Source: a bacterium (GTDB lineage: Bacteria > Margulisbacteria > Marinamargulisbacteria > SXXA01). From it: 64,000 nt of DNA. The translations under genes were made by a program, and so were the position numbers. The stretch covers positions 1 through 64,000 of the forward strand of contig CANIAP010000007.1 of assembly GCA_947465765.1 (NCBI GenBank), written 5' to 3'. Shown here piece by piece: positions 37,007 to 46,800 of this stretch (position 1 is its first letter; every line of letters begins with the position of its first letter). Below the pieces are notes generated by a model. That model was not told the DNA's origin. It saw only the letters and a program-made list of their open reading frames with translations, and searched no databases.

Positions 37007-37976
37007 CACTAAAGTGCACTTTTTGCGCGTCGGCCCAATTTTTATGTAAGCTTGTGATCGTAACCAATTTTAGGTTGGGATACAATCGTGCATAGGATTT
37101 CAAGGCCGACGCTGAGCGTGGACGAAAATACGATCGCGCGATCAAATCCTGAGCCGGTTCGGAGTAGAGATACTTCAAATAGGCATCCGCAACCGCTGTG
37201 GTTTTATGTTTATCTGCCGTCACCTTAACCACCGCCACTGAGGGTTCCGCCAAAATACTCAAGGACGGGTACACCACCTCAAATTGATCCGGGGCTTCTT
37301 TTCGAGACACCAATAACGCTTCGTTTTCCCATGCAATAAGCACGTCACCCAACCCACGGCTCACAAACGTGGTGGTCGATCCCCGCGCACCGGAATCGAG
37401 TACAGGAACATTTTGAAATAGCGCTTTGATGAAGGTTTTCGACTTCTCTTTTGAGCCATACTTTTGATTGGCATACGCCCAAGCAGCGAGGTAATTCCAC
37501 CGTGCGCCACCGGATGTTTTGGGGTTAGGGGTAATAACGCTGACGCCCGGTTTAACCAAGTCATCCCAATCCTTAATGTGCTTTGGGTTCCCTTTTCGGA
37601 CCAAAAAGACGATCGTGGAAGTGTACGGCGCACTGTTTTGAGGCAGCTGTTTTTCCCAGTTGGCCGGCAATAACTTGGCATGTTCACGAATCGCATCCAC
37701 ATCGTAGGCCAGGGCCAAAGTCACGACATCCGCTTCGAGGCCATCGATTACGGCGCGGGCTTGCTTTCCGGATCCGCCATGACTTTGTTTAACAGTGACA
37801 TCGTCTCCTGTTTTTTGTTTCCAATACGCCGCAAACTGCTTGTTATACTCTTGATAAAACTCTCGCGTTGGATCGTACGATACGTTGAGCAATTCGACTG
37901 ATTTGGCGTGGATAGCGGTCGTTAGAACGACGGTACTTACAGCCAATAGTAATGATGATTTTATTATACGTTTCAT
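36963..37976 (-). CDS. sbp: Periplasmic sulfate-binding protein
   Basis: A 337-residue binding protein that delivers sulfate to CysTW. A signal peptide (1-24, ending IHAKS) precedes the family opening [19 protein letters not shown] and the anion-site segments [29 protein letters not shown] and [18 protein letters not shown] (given in part). The ATG has GGAG six bases upstream. Second gene of the operon, after the porin. Confidence 0.95.
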   Translation of the reverse strand: MKRIIKSSLLLAVSTVVLTTAIHAKSVELLNVSYDPTREFYQEYNKQFAAYWKQKTGDDVTVKQSHGGSGKQARAVIDGLEADVVTLALAYDVDAIREHAKLLPANWEKQLPQNSAPYTSTIVFLVRKGNPKHIKDWDDLVKPGVSVITPNPKTSGGARWNYLAAWAYANQKYGSKEKSKTFIKALFQNVPVLDSGARGSTTTFVSRGLGDVLIAWENEALLVSRKEAPDQFEVVYPSLSILAEPSVAVVKVTADKHKTTAVADAYLKYLYSEPAQDLIARSYFRPRSASALKSYARLYPNLKLVTITSLHKNWADAQKVHFSDGGIFDQVFENKAK

Positions 37977-38011
37977 TTTTGGACTCCTTTTTATATCGAT
38001 ATTTTGTTTTA

Positions 38012-38071
38012 CCCCCTCTATCCGGTTGCCGGAGAGAGGGGGCTCCTCAATTTTCCCGGACGGGGAAATTG
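38012..38071 (-). promoter_or_regulatory. Tandem hairpins between porin and sbp
   Basis: Two strong stem-loops lie in the 109-base gap. One (38012-38042) has arms CCCCCTCT-A-TCCGG and CCGGA-G-AGAGGGGG around a 3-base loop. The other (about 38048-38071) pairs AATTTTCCC with GGGGAAATT. On the coding (minus) strand neither is followed by a T-run, so they look like mRNA-stabilising or processing elements that could set the porin to transporter ratio, not terminators. Confidence 0.65.
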
Positions 38072-38085
38072 GGGGTGGGGGTGAG

Positions 38086-39294
38086 TTAGTACTTCACCTG
38101 AACCCTCAAATCAACATACGTATTATTGGATTGGAATCCATCAATCGTCGTGTTCCATACTCGCTCGACGTTCAAAAACCACTTCGTGCTATCACTCCAA
38201 ATCCAGTTCACACCCGTCGTCGCCACTACCGATGACTTATATCCTGTTGCATACGTTGAAAATGATCCGCCATCAAACTGTGCTTCTTCTAATCGTGCTG
38301 CAAGCTGAAGCGCTCCCCACTGACCCTTTTCGGGGTTATACGCATTTTTGGGACCTACATATTTATAACCTGCATTTTCGCCCGTTAGATAATACTGAGC
38401 TTGAACCTGCCAGGCGCCATGAATGAGGGTCGCACTGCTACTTGCCTTGCTGACATCTTGTGCAGAGACGACATATTCACCCAATAGCCCAAAAGGTCCG
38501 GCGTAATAAGTGAATTGAGGTGCGATACGGTAGAAATTGCCGTTGGCGTAGGTCCCTGCTGCATAGGTAAATAACGTGGGGCGTCCGGAGCCTTTATATG
38601 TAGAAAGTTGCGACGTTGCAGATGTTCCCACCCGTTTTTCAGTACTGACGGCCAAACCGAGATCCAGACCCTTAAATCCATCGACATCCCGAAGCGGCTT
38701 CCCAATCGTGCGGACCACCAAGGATCGATAGGCGTCCGAATCCTTATCCGATGATCCGTAGTCCGTGGTACCCGTCAACACCGCCACCTGAGTCTCCCAT
38801 CCCAACGGTGCGCCATAGAGCATGACCCCCGAATCGCGGTTGGGGGTAAAGTAAGTCGAATATCCAAAATCGATAAAGGTAACGTCCGTCGGCGCTTGGA
38901 GCAATTCAATCCCCACTGGCCCTTTATATTTCCCAAGACGAAGCTTCCACCCCGGAAGTACTGGCAAATCCGCATGGCCATCCAACAATTTGACGGTACC
39001 CCCAGCGTACTCGACGTGGATTCGGTATCCGATATTATCCGCTACCGTACCGATCAAATCCGTCCGAACACTGCGAAGCCCATACAATGAATCCGTATTG
39101 ACGCCCGATTCCGCCAAAAGTGATTGGTCGAATTGAAAAAATCCGCCCAACTTCCAAGTAAAGGGACTCGATTTAACGACAGGTGCCACTGCAGTCACTG
39201 CCGCCGTTGGCTCGTCCGCGAAAATTGCCCCCGATGCCACAGAAATAATTGTGCCGGCTAACAACCCGACTATTTTTTTATTTTTTATCTTCAT
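38086..39294 (-). CDS. OprO/OprP-type anion porin
   Basis: A 402-residue outer-membrane porin. Signal peptide (1-26, ending IFADE), then a beta-barrel pattern: [67 protein letters not shown]. These match the phosphate-selective porin (Porin_O_P) family. The final residue is Tyr in VQVKY, close to the usual C-terminal aromatic. Because it heads the sulfate uptake operon, the likely cargo here is sulfate or another oxyanion (inference). GAAGAGG precedes the ATG. Confidence 0.85.
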   Translation of the reverse strand: MKIKNKKIVGLLAGTIISVASGAIFADEPTAAVTAVAPVVKSSPFTWKLGGFFQFDQSLLAESGVNTDSLYGLRSVRTDLIGTVADNIGYRIHVEYAGGTVKLLDGHADLPVLPGWKLRLGKYKGPVGIELLQAPTDVTFIDFGYSTYFTPNRDSGVMLYGAPLGWETQVAVLTGTTDYGSSDKDSDAYRSLVVRTIGKPLRDVDGFKGLDLGLAVSTEKRVGTSATSQLSTYKGSGRPTLFTYAAGTYANGNFYRIAPQFTYYAGPFGLLGEYVVSAQDVSKASSSATLIHGAWQVQAQYYLTGENAGYKYVGPKNAYNPEKGQWGALQLAARLEEAQFDGGSFSTYATGYKSSVVATTGVNWIWSDSTKWFLNVERVWNTTIDGFQSNNTYVDLRVQVKY

Positions 39295-39454
39295 TATTAC
39301 TACCTCTTCAGGGCTACCCCATAAAATTTAATACGACTCAACTCCGCAACATCGACAATCACATTCCATACGGACCATCACCCCTATCAATCTATATTAT
39401 CTATCGAAAATATAGACTAATAAAAATAAAGGCAAGTCTTTTTTTAAAGAAACG
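39295..39454 (-). promoter_or_regulatory. Control region of the sulfate operon
   Basis: 160 bases, A/T-rich, upstream of the porin. It holds a perfect inverted repeat CTATATT-N10-AATATAG (39392-39415), a candidate operator, and downstream on the minus strand a TTGTCG...TATTAA pair (18-19 base spacing) that is a weak promoter candidate. No clear terminator for the preceding amidohydrolase is seen. Confidence 0.4.
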
Positions 39455-40618
39455 CTACTTCAGCCGATTAACCGCCTCAATCGCGATCCTCGCCAAGATC
39501 TCCGCCCCCCCTCGAATCGCCGTACTATCGACGTAAAACTCGGGCGAATGCGCCGGAACCGCCCGACCTCCGGGTTCACAAACACCGATCCGGATAAAGG
39601 CCCCCGGAAGCGTCTGGAGATACACAGCAAAGTCTTCCGCCGCCATATTTGCGGTGGATAACCGAACACACTGAGCGGCGCCCACTTGGTCCGCGACGGC
39701 GGTTTCTACCCAATTAATATAGGGCGATTGATTTTCAATAGACGGCACCCCTCGGGTCCACTGAACCTCCGTCGCCACTCCGAACGATGTATCCGCCCCC
39801 GAAATAATCTGGCGAAACCGAGCCTCAATATCTTGCCGGGTTTTTTCCCGTAACGACCGAACCGTCCCTTTCATTTCTACAAATGGCGCAATCACGTTTG
39901 CGGCAGTTCCCCCTGAAATCGTCCCGATCGTGACCACCACCGGATCGGCGGGATCGGTAAATCGGGAGGCAATGGTCTGGAGCATCATAATAATATGTCC
40001 GGCTGCGACGATGGGATCCGCTCCTTGATGGGGACGTGCGCCATGGGCGGATCGCCCAACGACCCGCAAGACAAACCGATCCGAGGCCGCCGATATGGAT
40101 CCCGGCTGCACCACCACCGTCCCAATGGGGAAATTCCGATCCACGTGCGCGCCGAAAATCGCCTGAACACCCGCCAGCGCCCCCGACGCAACGACCGCCG
40201 CTGCCCCTTGAATAATTTCTTCCGCCGGTTGAAAAACCAGCCGCACTGTACCGACTTTCAACTCTCGTTTAAGGAGAATCGCGGCCCCTAACATCCATGT
40301 CGTATGGATGTCATGGCCACACGCGTGCATCACCCCCGAAACCTGACTTTCGTACGGCAAACCGGTGGCCTCTTGAATAGGGAGGGCGTCCATATCCCCC
40401 CGCAAAGCGACCAAAGGACCCGGTATCCCTGACTCAATATCAGCAATCACCCCGGTCCCCTCCACGACCCGAAACGGAATCCCTTGGTTTTCCAAAAAGT
40501 TCTGGACGATTTGTGATGTATTGAACTCATGAAATGCCAATTCGGGCTGTCGATGAATGGACTCCCGAATCGCAATTAATCCATGAACATCGTCATTGTT
40601 TAACAACAGTGATGCCAT
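39455..40618 (-). CDS. M20 family metal-dependent amidohydrolase
   Basis: A 387-residue peptidase M20D-type hydrolase (hippurate hydrolase, N-acyl-amino-acid or IAA-amide hydrolase group). Motifs: ESIHRQPELAFHEF, VALRGDMDALPI (metal Asp), HACGHDIHTTWMLGAA (metal Cys/His), VFQPAEEI (catalytic and metal Glu), SAHGARPHQGADPI in the dimerisation domain, and a late AAEDFAVY (metal Glu). Substrate is not predictable. Start at 40618 (GGAG nine bases upstream); a TTG three codons earlier is possible. Divergent from dcd. Confidence 0.88.
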   Translation of the reverse strand: MASLLLNNDDVHGLIAIRESIHRQPELAFHEFNTSQIVQNFLENQGIPFRVVEGTGVIADIESGIPGPLVALRGDMDALPIQEATGLPYESQVSGVMHACGHDIHTTWMLGAAILLKRELKVGTVRLVFQPAEEIIQGAAAVVASGALAGVQAIFGAHVDRNFPIGTVVVQPGSISAASDRFVLRVVGRSAHGARPHQGADPIVAAGHIIMMLQTIASRFTDPADPVVVTIGTISGGTAANVIAPFVEMKGTVRSLREKTRQDIEARFRQIISGADTSFGVATEVQWTRGVPSIENQSPYINWVETAVADQVGAAQCVRLSTANMAAEDFAVYLQTLPGAFIRIGVCEPGGRAVPAHSPEFYVDSTAIRGGAEILARIAIEAVNRLK

Positions 40619-40676
40619 TGTACCCAACTCCTTTTTTGGCTAGTCGGGATCCCCCAACTATTGATACTCTTTATAC

Positions 40677-41210
40677 ATGATTTTATCTGACGCCACATTA
40701 CGACAAATGCTCGATTCCGGAGAACTGTCCGTCTCCCCACTCGCCGACAACGGAATTCAACCGGCGTCGATTGATTGCCGGCTCGGCGACCATTTCCTCA
40801 TTGTGGATGAAACCGAGTCCGATGTGATTACCCTGGACCAAGCCATCCATTACAAAGAAGTCACGAGTGATTCAATAATTATCCCCCCCCACCAATTTTT
40901 ACTGGCGACCACCTTGGAAACCATTAAACTACCGGCCGATTTATCGGCATTTGTTGAAGGTCGCAGCTCCATCGGGAGGATTGGATTATTTATTCAAAAT
41001 GCGGGATGGGTCGACGCTGGATTCGAAGGAAAAATAACCCTTGAACTCTACAACGCCAATTCATTACCCATTCGTCTTGAGGCCGGACGCCGCATTTGCC
41101 AGTTGGTGTTTTGCAAAATGGATCGGTCCGCTGAAAAACCGTATTTGGGAAAATATCAGGGCCAAACAAAGGCTGTGGGTAGCCGCATCTTTTTGGACGA
41201 AGAACTGTGA
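40677..41210 (+). CDS. dcd: dCTP deaminase
   Basis: A 177-residue trimeric nucleotide hydrolase of the dUTPase fold that turns dCTP into dUTP (some relatives go on to dUMP). Motifs: PASIDCRLGDHF, EGRSSIGRIGLFIQNAGWVDAGFEG (nucleotide site with the catalytic Glu, quoted in part) and the late YQGQ. No ribosome site; a GATACT box sits eight bases before the ATG, so the leader is very short or absent. Its stop overlaps the next GTG. Confidence 0.92.
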   Translation: MILSDATLRQMLDSGELSVSPLADNGIQPASIDCRLGDHFLIVDETESDVITLDQAIHYKEVTSDSIIIPPHQFLLATTLETIKLPADLSAFVEGRSSIGRIGLFIQNAGWVDAGFEGKITLELYNANSLPIRLEAGRRICQLVFCKMDRSAEKPYLGKYQGQTKAVGSRIFLDEEL

Positions 41211-42169
41211 ACACCGTCCCGATTACCCGACCCTGCCCTTCCTGCCGACAGGCCACCGTTGTCGTTGAGCAAGATTGGATCCGTTGCCAGTCGGAGGACT
41301 GCAAATTTGCGCATCAATTCACCTGCCCGATCTGCGAGGGATCGTTGATCAATGCCAAAACCTCCGAAGATAGCTATGACCAATACCTCCATTGCGGGGG
41401 ATGTTCCAATTTAATCGGACTAAAAAAAATAAAATATCTCGTCGATAACGGCATGCAGGTCGACGACCAAAATCGGTGCACCTTATGCAACGGCCCCACC
41501 GTGCACAAAGCCACAATGAATTTGGGTCACCGATGTTTCTTTTTCCCCAAATGTTCGGGGCAAACGGATTTATTTGGGGCTACCCGGGAATCGTTTATCT
41601 TTCTCGACTTTGAAACCACTGGGCTCGAGGCAGGTCGCGATTACATCATTGAAGTGGGCGCCGTCAAAATTGATGAAGAGGGCTATGAACACGCGTTCCA
41701 AGAGTTGATCAAACCGCCGACATCGATCTCCCCCAAAATCACACAAATTACCGGCATTACTAATGCAATGGTGGAAAATGCGTCGAACCTAAAGCCCGTC
41801 TTGGAACGCCTGGTAGCCTTTATGGGGAACGCCAAGCTGGTCATCCACAACGCCGATTTTGATATGATATGGCTGCTTACCGCCCTCATTCGTCACCAAC
41901 TCACGCTGCCGACGAGTACGGTAACCTGCACGCTTCGTTGGGCGCGAGCGATGGCGGAGCCCGGCGCATCATTGGGCGCTTTGACCAAAAAATATGGCAT
42001 CCGCCACGGCAATGCCCACCGAGCACTGGCCGATGCCTCGGCTACCAAAGAAATTTTCTTTGTTTTTGACCGCGCTGCCAAAGTGGCTCGCCCGAACATT
42101 GAGGTCAACGAATTCCGACGCCAGGCCGAAAAAATTGTCGAACGCTACGCAGGGTTTGTTCAGGCCTAA
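41207..42169 (+). CDS. Zinc-ribbon DnaQ-like 3'-5' exonuclease
   Basis: A 320-residue protein. Residues 10-116 hold three C4 zinc ribbons (Cys 10/13/27/32, 40/43/63/66, 91/94/110/116); the third (CTLCNGP...GHRCFFFPKC) resembles the topoisomerase I C-terminal type. From about 130 a DEDDh exonuclease domain follows: FLDFETTG (D134, E136), VIHNADFDM, and NAHRALADA with the catalytic His and last Asp. This is the fold of the Pol III epsilon subunit and DinG/RNase T relatives. GTG start overlapping the dcd stop (GTGA) implies coupling. Role: DNA or RNA trimming with the ribbons binding nucleic acid (inference). Confidence 0.85.
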   Translation: MNTVPITRPCPSCRQATVVVEQDWIRCQSEDCKFAHQFTCPICEGSLINAKTSEDSYDQYLHCGGCSNLIGLKKIKYLVDNGMQVDDQNRCTLCNGPTVHKATMNLGHRCFFFPKCSGQTDLFGATRESFIFLDFETTGLEAGRDYIIEVGAVKIDEEGYEHAFQELIKPPTSISPKITQITGITNAMVENASNLKPVLERLVAFMGNAKLVIHNADFDMIWLLTALIRHQLTLPTSTVTCTLRWARAMAEPGASLGALTKKYGIRHGNAHRALADASATKEIFFVFDRAAKVARPNIEVNEFRRQAEKIVERYAGFVQA

Positions 42170-42174
42170 ACCAC

Positions 42175-43413
42175 TCAGAATGAAAATACGGTTATTGAGG
42201 GGGGACTCATCTCCTCCAGAGCCACCTTGGTGCGTTGGTAGGCCAAGCACTGTTCGGTTGTGTCGGTGTTGTCCTGTCGGTAGGTCTCGATGGCATTGCG
42301 GACATCCGAGGCATTTTTGACGCCACGATCGTAATCGGCCAACGTGGCCTTGAGAAAAATTTCCGTTCGAACTATCCGTTTTTTGGCCCGTTGTATCGAT
42401 TGGTCCAGATACGCGAGTCTCTTTTGCGTGGTGTCAATTACGGTTTGGCGCTGTCTTTCTTGCTGTGCCAGCCATCGTTTTTGGGCCGTGATCTGGTGGT
42501 CCAGAGCGGCTTGGTTGTTTGCGATATGCATGTCTGCGAACACCGGTATCTGCATGCGAAGTCCGGCAGCCAGATTAAACCGGTCAATGGTGTAGGTCCC
42601 ATAGCTGCTGTAGGCATCGATGCTAGGCAGACTTTGGTGTGAAAGCTGGCTTTTTTCGCCCATGAGGATGGCGATCTCGGTGCGTAACTTGTCCAGATCA
42701 GGGTGATGTTCCGCTGTGCGTGAGGTCGGTTCTAATGGCGTTTCATCCGGGTCGGGGATGTGGGACTCTTCGACCCAGATATCGGGAGCAGCTCCCAAGC
42801 GGGTTGCCAAGGCCATGCTGCGCTCTTTTTTATCCTGTTTGAGTGCTTGGATTTTCTCTGAAACGAGGTCGTCCTGACGTTCAAATTCCAAGACATCGGT
42901 GGGGGTGGTGAGCCCCCTGGATAGCCGGTACTTGGCGGCTTTTGTGGCCTGCCGTATGCGATGACGGCTGTCTTCATAATGACGGAGGGTTTCGGAGATC
43001 GCAACAATCTGCCAGTAGGCATCTTGTGCAGCGGCCAATTCAGAGAGATAGACCTGATACACATCGGTGTGGCGTTGCTGGACTTGCTGGTTTCTGAGCG
43101 TTTCTTCGAGGACATCACGTCCGCCGCGATAGAGATTTACCGAAACATCGAAGGCCGCATAAGGGGGCTTTTCCCTTTTGGTTTCTTCGCCGTATTCACC
43201 CCCAAGACTGAGCGACATGTGCGGCCAAAAAGACCTCTCCAAATAACCAGTTTTGGACTGGGCGGCATCCCGATAGGCCATGTGGCTTTGGACGCTGCCA
43301 TTTTTTGTGAGAATCTGTGTGGGGAGATCTGTGTATCTGACTACGGTTGTGGCTGCCGCGTGGATATACGCGGCAGAGATCAGAATAATAGCCAGTCCCA
43401 TGAAAATTCTCAT
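42175..43413 (-). CDS. TolC-like outer-membrane efflux protein
   Basis: A 412-residue protein with a signal peptide (1-19) and the repeated helical layout of outer-membrane efflux factors: long helices around 105-200 (AAQDAYWQIVAISETLRHYEDS) and 300-400, with strand segments PHMSLSLGGEYGEE and NLAAGLRMQIPVFADMHIANN (given in part). It would be the CzcC/CusC-type exit duct for the pump encoded upstream. It follows the small periplasmic protein by four bases. Third gene of the efflux operon. Confidence 0.82.
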   Translation of the reverse strand: MRIFMGLAIILISAAYIHAAATTVVRYTDLPTQILTKNGSVQSHMAYRDAAQSKTGYLERSFWPHMSLSLGGEYGEETKREKPPYAAFDVSVNLYRGGRDVLEETLRNQQVQQRHTDVYQVYLSELAAAQDAYWQIVAISETLRHYEDSRHRIRQATKAAKYRLSRGLTTPTDVLEFERQDDLVSEKIQALKQDKKERSMALATRLGAAPDIWVEESHIPDPDETPLEPTSRTAEHHPDLDKLRTEIAILMGEKSQLSHQSLPSIDAYSSYGTYTIDRFNLAAGLRMQIPVFADMHIANNQAALDHQITAQKRWLAQQERQRQTVIDTTQKRLAYLDQSIQRAKKRIVRTEIFLKATLADYDRGVKNASDVRNAIETYRQDNTDTTEQCLAYQRTKVALEEMSPPSITVFSF

Positions 43414-43417
43414 GGGC

Positions 43418-43870
43418 TTAATCTAAATGATCAAAAGCAATCATAATATCGTGATTGCCTTCACGAAGAATGACGTCGATATTAAAGGGCTTACGGGTAA
43501 CAGGGGGTAGCTTGCCTACAAACGCATTGTCTTTTTGCTGTAATTTAAACGGCGTTTTTGCCCATTTTTTATTCTTTTTGAATTCGAGAGTGCCAGTTGC
43601 TGTAGTATCGAATTTTTCTAGATCAATCAGTTTCATCTGGGTGTCATAGATGTAAATACGAATCGTACCGTTTTGGGACCGTGTTAATTCCCCTTTATAA
43701 ATCATCTTTGCTTTTCGTCCAAGAGGGACCTCTTTGGCCAATATCGCCGGCGCTATAGCCCCGCCATATTTGGCGGTATCGCTCAATTTTGGGCCGTGAC
43801 CTTCATCGTGGGCCATGCTCGGGGTGATGAAGCCAATAGCCAGTAGTAGTGCAGTTAAAATGGTTTTCAT
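43418..43870 (-). CDS. Small periplasmic protein of the metal-efflux operon
   Basis: A 150-residue exported protein. Signal peptide about 1-20, then a His/Asp-rich stretch (HDEGHGP) that could bind metal, then a beta-rich body (KAKMIYKGELTRSQNGTIRIYIYD, FNIDVILREGNHDIMIAFDHLD). No family recognised. ATG at 43870, with AGGAG seven bases upstream, overlaps the pump gene stop (ATGA). Position between pump and duct suggests a metal-binding or accessory subunit. Confidence 0.72.
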   Translation of the reverse strand: MKTILTALLLAIGFITPSMAHDEGHGPKLSDTAKYGGAIAPAILAKEVPLGRKAKMIYKGELTRSQNGTIRIYIYDTQMKLIDLEKFDTTATGTLEFKKNKKWAKTPFKLQQKDNAFVGKLPPVTRKPFNIDVILREGNHDIMIAFDHLD

Positions 43871-46800
43871 ATCCAATCTCCTTCTGTTCTTGCGTTTTCG
43901 GTTTTTTGTATGCGTTTCGCGGTGGCCTTGCGTCCAAAGTTGTAAAACAACGTTGGGGTGACCACCAAGTCCAATAAGGTCGAGGAAATCAATCCGCCCA
44001 CGATGACCACGGCAACGGGATAGAGAATCTCTTTTCCCGGTTGGCCTGCGGACATGAGGAGGGGGATCAGGGCAAATGCTGCGGTCAATGCGGTCATCAA
44101 GACGGGAATCAGTCGTTCTGCAGAGCCACGCAAGACCATTTCTTTTGAGAACGCTTCGTCTTCATGTTCTGCGAGGTGCAGATAATGGCTGATCATCATA
44201 ATACCGTTGCGACTCGCAATCCCACAAAGGGTGATAAATGCGATGAGCGTGGCCACCGACAATTCGCGCTGGGTGAGGTAGATAGCGACGATGCTGCCGA
44301 TCAGTGCCAGTGGGACATTGAGCATGATTTGTGTGACCAGGACCATCGATCTGAACTGGCTATACAATAGCCCAACAATCCCAAGTAACGCGAGAATGCC
44401 AACGCCTAAAATAAGTCGAGAGGCCCGTTGTTGGCTTTCGAATTGGCCTTCCAGTGCGATGGAATAGCCCTGTGGAAGGGGGATTGTTGCCAGCTTTTCT
44501 TGGATATCTGCAACGGTGCTGCTGAGATCACGGCCTTGGGTATTGGCGGAAATGATCAAGCGGCGCTGCATGTTTTCGCGGTTGACCATGTTGGGGCCTT
44601 GGCTTTCGTAAATGTCCGCAATGTCCGCCAGTCGAACGATTTCCCCGTTGGGCATGGTTTTGATCATCATTGTTTCCAGACGCTCAGGACTTTTTTTGGA
44701 GGCATCGTCCAGTTTCATGACAATGGGGAAAAAGCGTTGGTTCTCGATGAATTGACCGACATTTTCACCGTTTAAAGTCCTGTCTAAATCTTGGCTGAGC
44801 TTGCCGGGGCTGATGGCTTTTCGCGCAGCGGCCTCGCGGTCAATCTCAATTTTGAGCTGGGGAATAGGGACCACGGGTTCTAGATTTAAATCGACAATGC
44901 CGGGAATCGCCTGCATCAGTGACTCGACCTGAACGCCAAGGCGTCGCAACTCTGTGAGATCAGGGCCAAATATTTTAACGGCGATCTGTGCCCGTACCCC
45001 AGACAAGAGATGGTCGAGTCGGTGACTGATAGGCTGTCCGATATTGATATAGACATCGCCCACCGCTTCTATTTTTTCACGGATCTCTTGTAAAACGACA
45101 TGCTTTTTTCGGCCACCTTCTTTGAAATCCACGTCGATCTCGCTCCAATGAACGCCTTCGGCGTGTTCGTCCATTTCCGCGCGACCGGTGCGTCGTACAG
45201 TGGATTTGACTTCGGGTACCGAGAGAATGGCTTTTTCGATGTCGGTGCCCAATTTGTCAGAGGCGGCGAGACTGATACCCGGTGTTGCGGCGATGCCTAT
45301 TGTGGCCGTTCCTTCATTGAACGGCGGCAAAAAGTTGTGTCCCATGAGTGGCAACAGCGACAAACTCACTGCGAGAAGAATCGAGCAAAATGCAATCACT
45401 TTGTACGGATGTCCCAATGTTTTGAGCAAGATACGGCGTTGGGTATTTTTGAGGGCGTGGATAAATCGGCTGTCATGCGCTTTTTGGAGAAAGGTTTCTT
45501 TATTGAGCAAAAAAGAACAAAGCACCGGCGTCACCGTCAAGGACACAACAAGGGATGCCAGCAATGAAATGATATAGGCCAATCCCAAAGGGGCAAAGAG
45601 ACGTCCTTCGATCCCGCTCAAAAAAAACAGAGGAAGAAAGACCAAGACAACCGTCATCGTGGAGAAAATAATGGCGTTTCGCACTTCGGAAGAGGCCTCG
45701 AAAATAACGCGGAGTCGACCTTTCGGTGACCCTGCCGCGTGGTTTTCGCGCAATCGTCGAAAGACATTTTCCACATCCACGATGGCATCATCGACCAGTT
45801 CTCCCATAGCGATGGCAAAGCCGCCCAAGGTCATGGTATTGATCCCCAGCCCCAATACGTGGAACACAATGGCCGAAATGAGTAGGGATAGCGGAATCGT
45901 GATCAGGGTGATCGCGGTGGTCCGGACATTGAGCAAAAAGAGAAACAACACAATCCCGACAATAATGGTGCCGTCACGTAAGGCTTCCACAACATTGCGG
46001 TTGGAGGCTTCGATGAAGTTAGCTTGTTTGAACAGGTCGGATTCGATCGTGACGCCTTTGGGGAGGCTAGGGGCTATGTCTTGTAGGGTTTTTTCTATGG
46101 CCTTGGTGAGAGCGATAGTGTCGGTTTGGGGTTGTTTTTGTACCGTCATGAGAATGGCCGGTTGGCCATTGATACTGCTTTTTCCCCGTTTTGTTTTGGC
46201 GCCTATTGCGACTTTGGCCACGTCTTTGACCAAAACGGCTTTCCCGAGATGCAAACCTACTACGGAGTTTTCGATTTCAGACAGACTGTTGACCCTGCCT
46301 AGTGGCCGGATGAGAAATTCTTTGCCATCGATGTCCATAAATCCACCGGTGGTATTTTCGCTGATTTCAGAGAGGGCATTCTGAAACGCTTCTAGCGAAA
46401 TACCTCTTTGTTGAAGCTGATCGGCGGATACCAGGACTTGATATTCTTTGACATCGCCACCCATGACGATGATTTGGCTGATGCCAGGAAGGGCTAATAG
46501 ACGTGGTTTGAGGGCCCAGTCGGCCATGGTACGGAGCTCTGATTGGGATATCGCGTCGTTCTCTGAGACCAGCCCGATGAATTGAATTTCCCCCATGATG
46601 GAACTCACAGGGCTGACGATGGGGGCTATCCCTGCGGGGAGGTCTGCGGCAACGCGTTGGAGTCGTTCGAAGATAAATTGACGGTTGCGATAGACATCGC
46701 TGTTCCAGTCAAATTCGACATAAATTACCGATATACCAACGCCACTAGAGGATCGAATACGTATGGCACCAGGCAGTCCACTCATGGCGGACTCGATCGG

